Notes under the pieces: generated by a model | The model's input: the letters and a program-made list of their open reading frames with translations, nothing else | Databases searched by the model: none | Told to the model about the DNA's origin: nothing | NCBI RefSeq assembly: GCF_014306625.1 | Contig: NZ_JACRYL010000011.1 | Location: 62,001 to 126,000 of the forward strand | From: Pedobacter fastidiosus | GTDB lineage: Bacteria; Bacteroidota; Bacteroidia; Sphingobacteriales; Sphingobacteriaceae | Length of the DNA: 64,000 nucleotides | Direction of reading: 5' to 3' | Shown: positions 8,592 through 16,778 of the stretch, in pieces | Layout: each line of letters opens with the position of its first letter | Numbering within the stretch: the first letter of the stretch is position 1 | Made by a program: the position numbers and the translations under genes

Positions 8592-9149
8592 CTATAAAAT
8601 TCCATTTGCGGTTTTAAATTGCAAATCGCTATACTCAACAACATTTTTGATTAGTTTCTGAGCAACCAGATTCCATTTTAATCCCGATTTTACGTAAATG
8701 TAAACCGTGCTCGGAAATCTGGGTACGCTTACCTGCAGATTTGGATTAGCTGTTAAATCATTAAGGTTGGAAAAAAATGTATAAATATTGAAATCCTTTT
8801 CACCAATTGAGTTATTGCTTATCCCTTGAGTTAAAGTTTTTCCTATTGAAACCTTTTCAGCTTTAGTTTTTCCCTTAAATTTTGAGGTCCAGTTTTGCGG
8901 GTCTTTAGGTACACAAACAATTTTACCATAGCCCTCATCTTTATTCTCATAAATAAACATGGGTACATTGCTAATTACTTTCTTAGCATCCTTAGATTGA
9001 AGAAAGCCAAGCCAAGCAATGTGAACGAATTTAGAATCTTTAAAAAAATCTCTATTAACCATAACAGCAGATTTTTTAACGTGATTTGGCGGATCAATAT
9101 GCGTGGTAAAAAGCATAAGCATGCCTAGAAAGAATGATGGGATGTTCAT
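8592..9149 (-). CDS. Hypothetical exported protein, 185 aa
   Basis: The N-terminus (MNIPSFFLGMLMLFTT) is a short hydrophobic stretch that may be a weak signal peptide, though it lacks positive charges. The rest is a soluble, lysine-rich domain with alternating beta segments (VSVPRFPSTVYIYVKSG near the C-terminus). No family recognised, and no catalytic motif. It is a lone minus-strand gene between a plus-strand terminator and a 540-base gap. Confidence 0.5.
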   Translation of the reverse strand: MNIPSFFLGMLMLFTTHIDPPNHVKKSAVMVNRDFFKDSKFVHIAWLGFLQSKDAKKVISNVPMFIYENKDEGYGKIVCVPKDPQNWTSKFKGKTKAEKVSIGKTLTQGISNNSIGEKDFNIYTFFSNLNDLTANPNLQVSVPRFPSTVYIYVKSGLKWNLVAQKLIKNVVEYSDLQFKTANGIL

Positions 9150-9686
9150 TTTTGGTTAAAGATAATCGAGGGATATTTGATGCAAGTTATCACATAAAAA
9201 CCCCTTTTTCATGCTCTGGTGGTATATTATGACACTATATAGATTATTGGGTATGTTTTATTATTTGAAGTGCATTTGTGAAAATACAGCACTGGTATCG
9301 AGACTGCGATCTTACTGTATTTCTTAAAGTTAATTTTTGAACTTTCGATTATACATCAACGTAGTTTTTTCCATTTCCTCTTGGATCAAAAGCAATAAAC
9401 TGATAATTTTAAAGCTGATATCGGGCTAATTACTACTACAAGTTGTTGATTTTTTGTTTTTAAACTAAACATTATTTGCACTAAAACGTTTAAGTTATTA
9501 TTAGAAAATTATTTTTCTTGTACAATTTCATTGTTTATTCTCGGTTCTTGTAGCAAGAATATCCATTGGATCATGTAATAAAGAAATCATTCAGCATCAT
9601 TCTTATTGAGTAGATGCACGAGTTTAATTCTAAACTAGAAAAATGAGTATTTATGGCCATTAATTTAGGCAATTGTAATTTAATTA
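9150..9686. other. Gene-free stretch, 537 bases
   Basis: A/T-rich sequence with no frame that looks coding, no tRNA-like fold and no clear repeat. The plus-strand frame at 8895-9128 next to it is a shadow of the minus-strand gene. It presumably holds the promoters of the flanking divergent genes, but no convincing promoter motif was found. Confidence 0.5.
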
Positions 9687-9920
9687 ATGAATAAAGAATC
9701 CTTTTATACTCAACGTGATGCTTGCATGAAATTCTTGCTCACTCCTGAAGAATTTGTTGAAATATTACACGTACACGAAATGAGTCATATCAAAAAGGAG
9801 ATTACATTATTAACAGCGCCAGATTCTTCTCTATCTAAGGTTGATGAAATCCATGTGGCTAAAAAGGATTTCGAATTGGCGCTTGAGATTTATAGAAATG
9901 AATTGAGTATTAGAAAATAG
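9687..9920 (+). CDS. Small hypothetical protein, 77 aa
   Basis: Soluble and mostly helical by composition, begins MNKESFYTQRDACMKFLLTPEEF. No signal peptide or membrane segment, and no family recognised. It is similar in size to the two paralogous small proteins at 2998 and 8266 but does not share their LRGxGDM core. ATG start with A/T-rich leader. It converges on the desaturase gene, whose stop is about 67 bases away. Confidence 0.5.
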   Translation: MNKESFYTQRDACMKFLLTPEEFVEILHVHEMSHIKKEITLLTAPDSSLSKVDEIHVAKKDFELALEIYRNELSIRK

Positions 9921-9987
9921 TCAATAGGATTCTGTAATTCTTATTTGGGAATAGTTCAATTAAATATTTTTTTTTAAAAAAGCAGCT

Positions 9988-11067
9988 TTAATTAGCTCTG
10001 CCCATTTTCTTTAAAACAAGATAATGAGATCTCAACGCTGCAGTAAAAGTTGTACTTTCATGATAAGGCATTCCATATTCCAGCGCAGTTTCTTTTACAA
10101 TAACCGAGATTTGACCATAATGGATATGGCAAATTTTAGGGAAAAGATGATGTTCGATCTGTCTGTTAAGTCCGCCGAGAAAAAACGCCGCAAACTTGCA
10201 TTGTGTGGCAAAATTAGCCGTGGTTCGCATTTGATGCTCGGCCCAGGCTTCTTCCATATTTCCATTAATGTTTGGTGAAGGGAAAATAGTGCCTTCAACA
10301 ACGTGTGCAAGCTGAAAAACCAACCCCATTGTTAAGCCTTGAGCCAAATGAAGAAGCACAAAACCTATTGTAATCTGCCACCAAGCTACATCCATAATTA
10401 ATAAAGGCAAGCCAATAAACATAAAGTAGTATAGTGCCTTGTAAAAGAAAAGATTGAAGTATTCAATTCTAGGATGTTTGTTTTCGCATGCGCCAACACT
10501 GGCCTGAAAAAATTTCTTATAATCTTTTCTGAAAATCCATGATAATGAAGCAAGGCTATATAGTGGAAAGGCATACCAATGCTGAAACCTTTGATGTGAC
10601 TTAAGTTCATCTTCTTCCGAAATCCGAATTAAGCCAGGTGCAACTTCAATGTCCTCATCATGCCCAGGAATATTGGTATAGGTATGATGAACCACATTAT
10701 GGGTTATGTTCCAAACATAAGGATTTGCCCCAACCATGTGAAACAAGAAACTGAAGAATTTATTTACAGATTTGTGTTTTGAAAAGGAATTATGAATGGC
10801 ATCGTGACAAACATTAAAGCCAATAAAAGCAGAAGTAACGCCAAGTAAAATTGCTAAGCCAGTTAAAATGATCAGATTTAATGGGAGAAGTAAAATCGAA
10901 AAGTATAAACATAAAAATATAGTTAAAAACAAACTTGTTTTAAACCACATGGCAGTGTTGGCATGTGTACTTTTATTTTGATCTTTAAAATGAGCATTTA
11001 CTTTCTTTCTAACTTCCGAATAGAATGTAGCTCCTGTGGAGCAAGGAAATTTTGCTTTTGACTTCAT
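9988..11067 (-). CDS. Membrane fatty acid (acyl-CoA/acyl-lipid) desaturase, 359 aa
   Basis: Di-iron membrane desaturase that introduces double bonds into acyl chains and thus tunes membrane fluidity. All three histidine boxes are present: HDAIH (His88-His92), HNVVHH (His123-His128) and QIEHH near residue 310 in GGLNRQIEHHLFP. Hydrophobic pairs around residues 43-85 and 195-250 match the four-helix topology. The QxxHH third box places it in the front-end/linoleoyl-CoA (delta-6-like) group rather than delta-9, but regioselectivity cannot be read. No cytochrome b5 domain is fused, so an external electron donor is needed. Monocistronic, with a 290-base upstream region shared divergently with msrB. 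Confidence 0.92.
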   Translation of the reverse strand: MKSKAKFPCSTGATFYSEVRKKVNAHFKDQNKSTHANTAMWFKTSLFLTIFLCLYFSILLLPLNLIILTGLAILLGVTSAFIGFNVCHDAIHNSFSKHKSVNKFFSFLFHMVGANPYVWNITHNVVHHTYTNIPGHDEDIEVAPGLIRISEEDELKSHQRFQHWYAFPLYSLASLSWIFRKDYKKFFQASVGACENKHPRIEYFNLFFYKALYYFMFIGLPLLIMDVAWWQITIGFVLLHLAQGLTMGLVFQLAHVVEGTIFPSPNINGNMEEAWAEHQMRTTANFATQCKFAAFFLGGLNRQIEHHLFPKICHIHYGQISVIVKETALEYGMPYHESTTFTAALRSHYLVLKKMGRAN

Positions 11068-11358
11068 GGAATATTGGTGCTGTACTCATGTTCGCAGACC
11101 GTTAGTTCCAGGATCAGTAAGTTTATTTTACAATTACTTTGACTCGCAAGTTACACTTACAATTTTATAAACGGAAGTATTAAGATTTTGGTTTTCTCTA
11201 TAAACGATTATAGCGTTATGTTTTAAGTTAGTCACCGCTAATTCATCTTTCATATATTTATAGAACTAAAGCCGAACATTTCTCGTATTTGCTGATATAT
11301 AAGTACTTATTATAATTTACAATTGTAAGGTTTTACTTAACTCTACGACTAACGAGAT

Positions 11359-11871
11359 ATGAAAAAGATAAAATTATTAATCATTCCATTTTTGGCACTT
11401 GCATTAAATGCGTGTAGCCAAAATCCTTCCGCTCAAAAAAACGCCACAACTGGTAGTCGATCTGAGAATACCAAATTATATCCCGAAGCAAAGCCCAATG
11501 CTTACTGGAAAAAAATGCTTTCTGCCAATACTTACGAGATTATGGTAAACAGCGGGACAGAAACGCCATATAAAAATCCTTATTGGAATAATCATAAAAA
11601 AGGAATCTATGTAAGTGCTGCAACAGGAAAACCTCTTTTTTCTTCTGATACTAAATTTGAATCGGGAACAGGGTGGCCAAGTTTTTATCAGCCAATTGAT
11701 GCAAAAGCAATTAAAGTTGTTCGTGATGCATCTGATGGAATGGTAAGAGATGAAGTAATAGAAACTAGTACAGGATTGCATTTAGGGCATGTTTTTGATG
11801 ATGGACCTGAACCGACTGGAAAAAGATATTGTATGAATTCTTATGCTTTAAAGTTTATTCCCGCTAAATAA
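11359..11871 (+). CDS. msrB: Lipoprotein peptide-methionine (R)-S-oxide reductase MsrB, 170 aa
   Basis: Reduces the R form of methionine sulfoxide in proteins. The lipobox LNAC puts the acylated Cys at residue 19, so the enzyme is predicted to be anchored in the envelope. The MsrB domain covers about 50-168: TPYKNPYWNNHKKGIY, FESGTGWPSF, GLHLGHVFDDGPEPTGKRYCMNS with catalytic Cys158. The two CxxC pairs that bind zinc in many MsrBs are absent (GIYVSAATGKPLF and VIETSTGLHLGH instead), so it belongs to the zinc-free form. No second resolving cysteine is obvious in the domain. msrA follows 15 bases later in the same unit. Confidence 0.95.
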   Translation: MKKIKLLIIPFLALALNACSQNPSAQKNATTGSRSENTKLYPEAKPNAYWKKMLSANTYEIMVNSGTETPYKNPYWNNHKKGIYVSAATGKPLFSSDTKFESGTGWPSFYQPIDAKAIKVVRDASDGMVRDEVIETSTGLHLGHVFDDGPEPTGKRYCMNSYALKFIPAK

Positions 11872-11886
11872 TCTTAACAATTTATT

Positions 11887-12546
11887 ATGAAAATATATAA
11901 AACATGGTTGCTTGCATTGGTTTTTTTAAGTGCATGCGCCAATGGTCAATCGACCAAAAATGAAAATGCTTTTGCAAAATTACCAGCTCCCCAAGCAGAT
12001 GAAAAAGTAGCAACTTTTGCCGGAGGATGTTTTTGGAGTTTAGCGGAAGGGCTTAGCGAACTAAAAGGTGTTAATAAAGTAGTTGCAGGCTATGCAGGTG
12101 GAACAGTTAAAAACCCAACTTACGAAGAAGTTTGCTCTGATAATACAGGCCATGCAGAATCTGTTCAGGTTTATTATGATCCAAAAGTGATGACTTATGC
12201 GCAATTGGCCGAAGCTTTTTTCTACGCACATGATCCAACAACGTTAAATCGTCAAGGGCCAGATGAAGGAGAAGATTATCGTTCTGTAGCTTTTTATAGA
12301 TCACCTGAAGAGCAACAAACTCTTAAAACTGTAATTGCTAAAGTTAATGCGAGTCACCATTATGGTGATCCAATTGTAACGCAGGTTGTTCCTTTTAAAG
12401 TTTTATATCCAGCAGAAAACTATCATCAAGGATATTATAAATTACATCCTAGCAGTTCATATATTCAAAGTGTATCTGCTCCAAAAGTTATGAAACTTAG
12501 AAAAAGCATGGGTAATTTAATTAAACCAGAGTTTAAAGGGAAATAG
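11887..12546 (+). CDS. msrA: Lipoprotein peptide-methionine (S)-S-oxide reductase MsrA, 219 aa
   Basis: Reduces the S form of methionine sulfoxide, complementing MsrB. Signal peptide with lipobox LSAC (acylated Cys17). The catalytic motif GGCFW has Cys48, followed by the family pattern VVAGYAGG, NPTYEEVCSDNTGHAESVQV, FFYAHDPTTLNRQGPDEGEDYRS and YHQGYY. Gly-Val/Glu-Glu after GCFW is replaced by SLAEG, a mild variation. Start ATG follows msrB by 15 bases, so they are cotranscribed. Convergent with the MsrP-like gene 16 bases away. Having both Msr enzymes as lipoproteins points to repair of envelope proteins. Confidence 0.96.
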   Translation: MKIYKTWLLALVFLSACANGQSTKNENAFAKLPAPQADEKVATFAGGCFWSLAEGLSELKGVNKVVAGYAGGTVKNPTYEEVCSDNTGHAESVQVYYDPKVMTYAQLAEAFFYAHDPTTLNRQGPDEGEDYRSVAFYRSPEEQQTLKTVIAKVNASHHYGDPIVTQVVPFKVLYPAENYHQGYYKLHPSSSYIQSVSAPKVMKLRKSMGNLIKPEFKGK

Positions 12547-12562
12547 GATTGGGCTAAATAAA

Positions 12563-13354
12563 TTATAGACCTGAGTAATAATCGTATCCTTGTTCGGCCC
12601 AATAATCTCTAGGTCGAGTATAGCTAAAAGACATGGTGCCAATTCTTTTAAGGTTTTTTATTCCATATTTTACTGGAACAATTAATCTTAATGGTGCACC
12701 ATGATCATTTGAAATTGGCTGATTATTCATTTCATAGGCAAGCAAAGTTTGCGGATGAAGCACACATTCCATTTCTAGGCCAACATAATATTCTCCATTA
12801 GGCGTTTCCAAACCCATATATCGTTGCTTGGTTTGTTCGTTAAGTTTATAATGCTCTAAAAAATCACTCAGCTTTACTCCGCCCCAATGTTGAATTTGAT
12901 CCCAACCTTCAACACACTTAAAATCAAATATGATTTCTGTTTTAGGGAGCGCTTTAATCTCTTCTATACTGATGTTTAAAGTTTTCTGATTTTGTAGCTT
13001 AATAGCCAACTTCCAGTTTGTTGGATCAAAATCTTCGTCATCTTCTATTCCAATTAAACTATTTACTCGAATGTTTTTTGCGGCTCTAGATTCTGGGTAC
13101 GTTTTAACTAAATGATTATTGCTGAAAAAATTACGGAAGAAAAGTTCTGTTTTATTTAGCGCCCTTCTTAGCGGTGCTTTTGCATTTCCGGTAATCCCTG
13201 CAGTTTCATCAGGAGCATCTAAGAGCCATTTCCAGCCAGCAACTGCACTTCCACTCAGTGCAAAAAAAGCGCCAAAGGAAATAAAATTTCTACGTTTAAT
13301 TTTCTGCTCTATAGTAAGCGGAACCTTAACTTTCTTTTGTTTATTTGTTTCCAT
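12563..13354 (-). CDS. Periplasmic molybdopterin (sulfite-oxidase-fold) enzyme, MsrP-like, 263 aa
   Basis: Mono-domain SUOX-fold Moco enzyme. The N-terminus has a twin-arginine-like signal (KRRNFISFG at 20-28 followed by a hydrophobic stretch), consistent with export of a folded cofactor protein. Cys147 in FKCVEGWDQ is the expected molybdenum ligand. Further family motifs: WGGVKLSDFL, HGAPLRLIVPVKYGIKNLKRI. It overlaps by 14 bases with the upstream cytochrome b gene, the arrangement of an MsrP/MsrQ-like pair that takes quinone electrons to reduce oxidised methionine or another S/N-oxide. MsrP proper is assigned by context (msrAB next door) and fold, not by proven substrate; a sulfite or nitrate-type role remains possible. 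Confidence 0.85.
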   Translation of the reverse strand: METNKQKKVKVPLTIEQKIKRRNFISFGAFFALSGSAVAGWKWLLDAPDETAGITGNAKAPLRRALNKTELFFRNFFSNNHLVKTYPESRAAKNIRVNSLIGIEDDEDFDPTNWKLAIKLQNQKTLNISIEEIKALPKTEIIFDFKCVEGWDQIQHWGGVKLSDFLEHYKLNEQTKQRYMGLETPNGEYYVGLEMECVLHPQTLLAYEMNNQPISNDHGAPLRLIVPVKYGIKNLKRIGTMSFSYTRPRDYWAEQGYDYYSGL

Positions 13355-14057
13355 CTTGTTCGTCGGTTTTTTCTACAGGTGAAGGTTCTGGTTTAATTTC
13401 TGTTTTGGTATTTATCACTTCGAAGCCAGAAATTACAGATCTAAAATTATTCCAGCCAGCGAGAATGACCTGAATAATGTGGATTACAAAGAAGAGGACG
13501 TATCCAATGGTTAACGTGAAATGAAGAATCCTAGCAAAATGGTAACCACCACAGAGCCAACAAAGCCAATAAAATTGAACAGGTTTATAAATGGCCAATC
13601 CGGTAAGAACAGAGCCAATTCCCATAACGATAATTGCTGTATAGGCAATTCGTTGGGCTGCATTATATTTTTTTTGGGGTGGAATTGTTTTTCGAATGTG
13701 AAGATCGTGAAGTAAGACTAGCCAAGCTTCTTTAAACGAATTCCGCTTAGGTATAAGTTCTCGCCATGCACCAGAGAAAATAGTATAAGCCAGATAAAGT
13801 AATCCATTAATAAAAAAGAACCACATAAATAAAAAGTGGTAGGCCATGCCTTCTGCCAATCTTCCAGGGATGTGAAAATAATCGTAAAACCACTGTGGGA
13901 AAAACTTAATCAGTGTAAAACCGAAAATAGAAATGCCATACGCATCGTTTGCCCAATAGATAAATAATCCGCTCCAAATCATGATGGTAAGCACAGGAAA
14001 ATTAACCCAGTGTGTCCAACGCATCAGAAACGCATGTTTTTCTTTAATTATTTTCAT
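13341..14057 (-). CDS. Cytochrome b561-type membrane subunit for the MsrP-like enzyme, 238 aa
   Basis: Multi-pass di-heme cytochrome b (thiosulfate-reductase/cytochrome b561 type). Membrane segments around WVNFPVLTIMIWSGLFIYW, YHFLFMWFFFINGLLYLAYTIF, IAYTAIIVMGIGSVLTGLAIY and LTIGYVLFFVIHIIQVILAG. Likely heme histidines are in MRWTHWVNF, MAYHFLFMW, ARILHFT and FVIHIIQ. It is the first gene of the pair and overlaps the Moco enzyme gene by 14 bases, so it presumably feeds electrons from the quinone pool to that enzyme. It is not MsrQ by sequence (it is a soluble-domain-free b561 of another branch), hence a functional analogue by inference. Confidence 0.85.
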   Translation of the reverse strand: MKIIKEKHAFLMRWTHWVNFPVLTIMIWSGLFIYWANDAYGISIFGFTLIKFFPQWFYDYFHIPGRLAEGMAYHFLFMWFFFINGLLYLAYTIFSGAWRELIPKRNSFKEAWLVLLHDLHIRKTIPPQKKYNAAQRIAYTAIIVMGIGSVLTGLAIYKPVQFYWLCWLCGGYHFARILHFTLTIGYVLFFVIHIIQVILAGWNNFRSVISGFEVINTKTEIKPEPSPVEKTDEQDGNK

Positions 14058-14095
14058 TAGAGGCTGAATTATATTTTTATTAACGCAAAAGTTGG

Positions 14096-14908
14096 TTAGT
14101 TGGATTTAGCCGTTAAATTCTCACTTGCCGTGATATTTAATCTTGACGCTGCTGTTATGCGCCCTGTAGAATTGTTCTGCAAAAAAGCAATAATTTCTGA
14201 AACCTGCTCCTGCTTTGCATTTGTAACGGTGATGTTCGCAGATCCATTTGATTTCCCATTCAGATTTATGGTTTCAAACTGGCGGACAATTTGAATATGA
14301 GAAAGTGTTTTGCCCTTGTTTTCTCCCCTTAATATTTTGTTCGTTGCCATTGGACTCACCAAAGCAATAATTAAATTATATCCATCAGTTTTTTGATTGG
14401 TTTTATAGTTTAGGATTAACTTTTTTTCATCCGATTTATTTAAAGAAATTTCTAAATTATTTGTGTTAGGCTTTGCAAGCTCCGTCGAAATGCTTTTACG
14501 TAATATTTCTTCTTCTGAACCAACAAATTCTTTACTTCCGTTTACAACAATTTGAGGAGTATAAACTGTTTTTAAATTTAACCAATCTGCGTATTGGTTT
14601 TGTCTTGCAGAAAATTTCGCATCGCTGAAGGTATCTTTCCAACCTAATCTATCCCAATAATCTACATGATAAGCTAAAATGTAAATTGATTTTCCATCAC
14701 TTTCTTTTTCGATTTTTGCAACAAGCGCATCTGCTGGTGGGCAACTGGAGCAACCCTCAGATGTAAATAGCTCAACGACTGCAAATCCAGTTTCTTTGGA
14801 ATATATGTGATTGGGAGAAATTTTTCTATCTATATTAAAAGCTAAAGCTAAGCCAATTGCACAAATGGCAATAAGTGGCAATACCATTTTTTTGATCATG
14901 ATTGTCAT
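14096..14908 (-). CDS. Secreted DUF1223 thioredoxin-like protein, 270 aa
   Basis: Signal-peptide-like N-terminus (residues 1-24). The core matches DUF1223: VVELFTSEGCSSCPPADALV with Cys53 and Cys56 as a CxxC redox-type pair, then AYHVDYWDRLGWKDTF, FSARQNQYA and TVYTPQIVVNG. DUF1223 proteins have a thioredoxin-like fold; their substrate is not established. The gene lies 38 bases upstream of the cytochrome b/MsrP-like pair on the same strand, so a role in electron supply or thiol chemistry of that envelope system is a reasonable inference. Several start codons are possible (14908, 14899, 14887); all precede the signal sequence. Confidence 0.85.
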   Translation of the reverse strand: MTIMIKKMVLPLIAICAIGLALAFNIDRKISPNHIYSKETGFAVVELFTSEGCSSCPPADALVAKIEKESDGKSIYILAYHVDYWDRLGWKDTFSDAKFSARQNQYADWLNLKTVYTPQIVVNGSKEFVGSEEEILRKSISTELAKPNTNNLEISLNKSDEKKLILNYKTNQKTDGYNLIIALVSPMATNKILRGENKGKTLSHIQIVRQFETINLNGKSNGSANITVTNAKQEQVSEIIAFLQNNSTGRITAASRLNITASENLTAKSN

Positions 14909-15130
14909 TTTAGGCTTAGTCGATTAAAGTTTAGAATCCTTACAGAAAATTGAAATAAATTAGAAAGAATTTTTATCGATGTTTCTTATTTGTAAAATGC
15001 TAATTACAAGATAAGTATAATTTATAAATTGGTTTGATTTTGAATTTGAAAGATGATTAATAAAAAAATAATTTTTTATGTAAGGTATTCAAATTCTTTG
15101 CGACTAAGTGGATATACAAAACTCATAAAC

Positions 15131-15385
15131 ATGAAAAATCAAATCTTAAAATCAGCAGGTAAGTTATTTCTTGCCACATTAGTTATTGCAAGTTTATCTT
15201 TTTCAACTTTCGCTTCCGTTGGCGGTCCTTTCCAGGAAAAAGATAAAATGTCGAAAATGAAATCCGACAAAATGGGTAAAAAGAAAATGGATAAGATGTC
15301 TAAAATGAAAACTGATTCAATGAAAAAAGCCAAAATGGAGAAATCTAAAATGGCAAATGACAAAATGTCTAAAAGCAAAATGTAA
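15131..15385 (+). CDS. Exported Lys/Met-rich repeat protein (MxKDx pentapeptide type), 84 aa
   Basis: Signal peptide (residues 1-29, ending FSTFAS) followed by about 45 residues that are almost only K, M, S and D in short repeats such as KMSKMKSDKMGKKKMDKMSK. This resembles the family of pentapeptide MxKDx repeat proteins. The mature protein is highly basic and contains about 17 methionines. I use ATG 15131; the frame opens at 15053 but the extra 26 residues are not signal-like. Function is unknown. Sitting between Msr enzymes and Moco genes, a methionine-rich sink for oxidants or a metal binder is conceivable, but that is inference. A terminator follows. Confidence 0.75.
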   Translation: MKNQILKSAGKLFLATLVIASLSFSTFASVGGPFQEKDKMSKMKSDKMGKKKMDKMSKMKTDSMKKAKMEKSKMANDKMSKSKM

Positions 15386-15391
15386 ATTGTT

Positions 15392-15422
15392 TTGGCAGGA
15401 AGAACTGGTTTTTTCCTGCCAA
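15392..15422. terminator. Bidirectional terminator hairpin
   Basis: 10-bp perfect stem TTGGCAGGAA / TTCCTGCCAA (15392-15401, 15413-15422) between the convergent 84-aa gene and moaCB. No long T run on either side, so efficiency is uncertain. Confidence 0.6.
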
Positions 15423-15427
15423 CTTTA

Positions 15428-16333
15428 TTAGTGCCGTTTTCCTTTTATCACCTTAAATAAATGGAGCACTTGAGGGAAAAGTGCATCCATGCTTTCAGTT
15501 GCACCTTTTACTGATCCTGGAAAAGTCATCACCAAAGTTTCACCAATTAAGCCTGCAACACCTCTAGATAACATTGCGTAAGGCATTCTATCTTGGCCGT
15601 AACGCCTAGCCGTTTCCATTATTCCATCAATTGGTTTCTCAATTAATGGTAAAACGGCATCAGAAGTAACATCTCTCGGTGATAAACCTGTGCCACCTGT
15701 AAAAATTAAAAGCTGCACTTTTTCTGAAAGTAGTTTAACCTGACTTTGAATTAAATCAAAATCATCAGCAATAATTTCATAATAAATGGTTTCTATTCCA
15801 AAATATTCTAATTTAGAAACTATGGCCTTTCCTGATCTATCTTCGCCTTGTCCTGCAGAAATGGTATCCGAACAAACTACTACGCCAGCCTTCGAATCTG
15901 CATAATCTGCTTTGTTGAAATCTGTTTTACCACCCGATTTTTTTAACAATTTAACGGATTCTATTTCGACAGCTTTATCAATCGGTTTCAGCATATCGTA
16001 CATGGTTAAAGCAGTAACCGCAGCGCCATGCATGGCTTCCACCTCCACACCAGTCTTATAAATTGTATGTACTTCAACAGAAATAACAATAGATAAATCC
16101 ACTATTTGGTAAGTAATAGAAGTAAATTCTACAGGTAAAGGATGACAATCTGGAATAACATCACTGGTTTTTTTTACGCCTAATAATCCTGCTGCCCTTG
16201 CAAATTCAAAAACATCACCTTTCGGTACTTTTCTTTGTTGGATGGCTTCAATGGTTTCAATTTTTGATACCCGAACCGTTGCCGTAGCAATAGCGATTCT
16301 AAGTGTATTGGATTTATGCGTGATGTTAACCAT
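15428..16333 (-). CDS. moaCB: Bifunctional MoaC-MoaB fusion, molybdenum cofactor synthesis, 301 aa
   Basis: Residues about 1-150 are MoaC (cyclic pyranopterin monophosphate synthase, with MoaA): MVNITHKSNTLRIA, KGDVFEFARAAGL, PDCHPLP, VEVEAMHGAAVTALTMYDMLK. Residues about 155-300 are the MoaB/MogA fold that adenylates molybdopterin: VVVCSDTISAGQGEDRSG, FTGGTGLSPRDVT, RYGQDRMPYAMLSRGVAGL, LVMTFPGS. I start at ATG 16331-16333, one base after the moaE stop codon, because it begins with the MoaC consensus; the frame is open 13 codons further into moaE. Last gene of the ten-gene Moco operon. The fusion covers two non-consecutive steps of the pathway. Confidence 0.95.
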   Translation of the reverse strand: MVNITHKSNTLRIAIATATVRVSKIETIEAIQQRKVPKGDVFEFARAAGLLGVKKTSDVIPDCHPLPVEFTSITYQIVDLSIVISVEVHTIYKTGVEVEAMHGAAVTALTMYDMLKPIDKAVEIESVKLLKKSGGKTDFNKADYADSKAGVVVCSDTISAGQGEDRSGKAIVSKLEYFGIETIYYEIIADDFDLIQSQVKLLSEKVQLLIFTGGTGLSPRDVTSDAVLPLIEKPIDGIMETARRYGQDRMPYAMLSRGVAGLIGETLVMTFPGSVKGATESMDALFPQVLHLFKVIKGKRH

Positions 16334-16334
16334 A

Positions 16335-16778
16335 TTATTTATTTTCTTTCCACTGATGTGATCCGTCTTCAAAAAGTTCTTTCCCCCAAATTGGCAACTC
16401 TGCTTTTAACCGTTCTACAACTTCTTCACAAGCATCAATTGCTGGCTTGCGGTGTGCCGATGAAGTGAAAACGAACAAGCAAATTTCTCCGGTTTTTACC
16501 GTTCCTAAAGATTGGTAAATATGCATGCAGGTTAGCGGATACTTTTCGAAAATATTTTCTCTGATTTCGTGCATTTTTTCTAATGCCAAATCTTCAAAAG
16601 CAGTATATTCTATCGCAGAAACTGATTTTCCGTCGATTTCGTCTTTTCTTACCTGACCTAAAAAAATACTGTGTCCACCAATTTCTGTTTTTGAACTGTG
16701 TTTGGCAATACTTTCAGCAATAAATGAAGGATCTATTGCGCCCTTTACAAATATATTTTTGATTTTTTTTTCGCTCAT
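16335..16778 (-). CDS. moaE: Molybdopterin synthase large subunit MoaE, 147 aa
   Basis: Catalytic subunit that transfers two sulfurs from MoaD thiocarboxylate to cyclic pyranopterin monophosphate. Family features: GGHSIFLGQVR, IEYTAFEDLALEKMHEI, HIYQSLGTVKTGE, VFTSSAHRKPAIDACEEVVERLK, and the C-terminal LPIWGKE...WKENK. Length is normal. Overlaps the moeB-like gene by 4 bases and is followed directly by moaCB, so it is translationally coupled. Confidence 0.95.
   Translation of the reverse strand: MSEKKIKNIFVKGAIDPSFIAESIAKHSSKTEIGGHSIFLGQVRKDEIDGKSVSAIEYTAFEDLALEKMHEIRENIFEKYPLTCMHIYQSLGTVKTGEICLFVFTSSAHRKPAIDACEEVVERLKAELPIWGKELFEDGSHQWKENK

Noticed and set aside
9150..9686. A small RNA gene or decayed gene in the long gap
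   Set aside because: No stable fold, terminator or remnant protein similarity is visible.
12563..14057. Naming the cytochrome b/SUOX pair MsrQ/MsrP outright
   Set aside because: The cytochrome is not of the MsrQ type by sequence, so only 'MsrP-like' is supported by fold and context.
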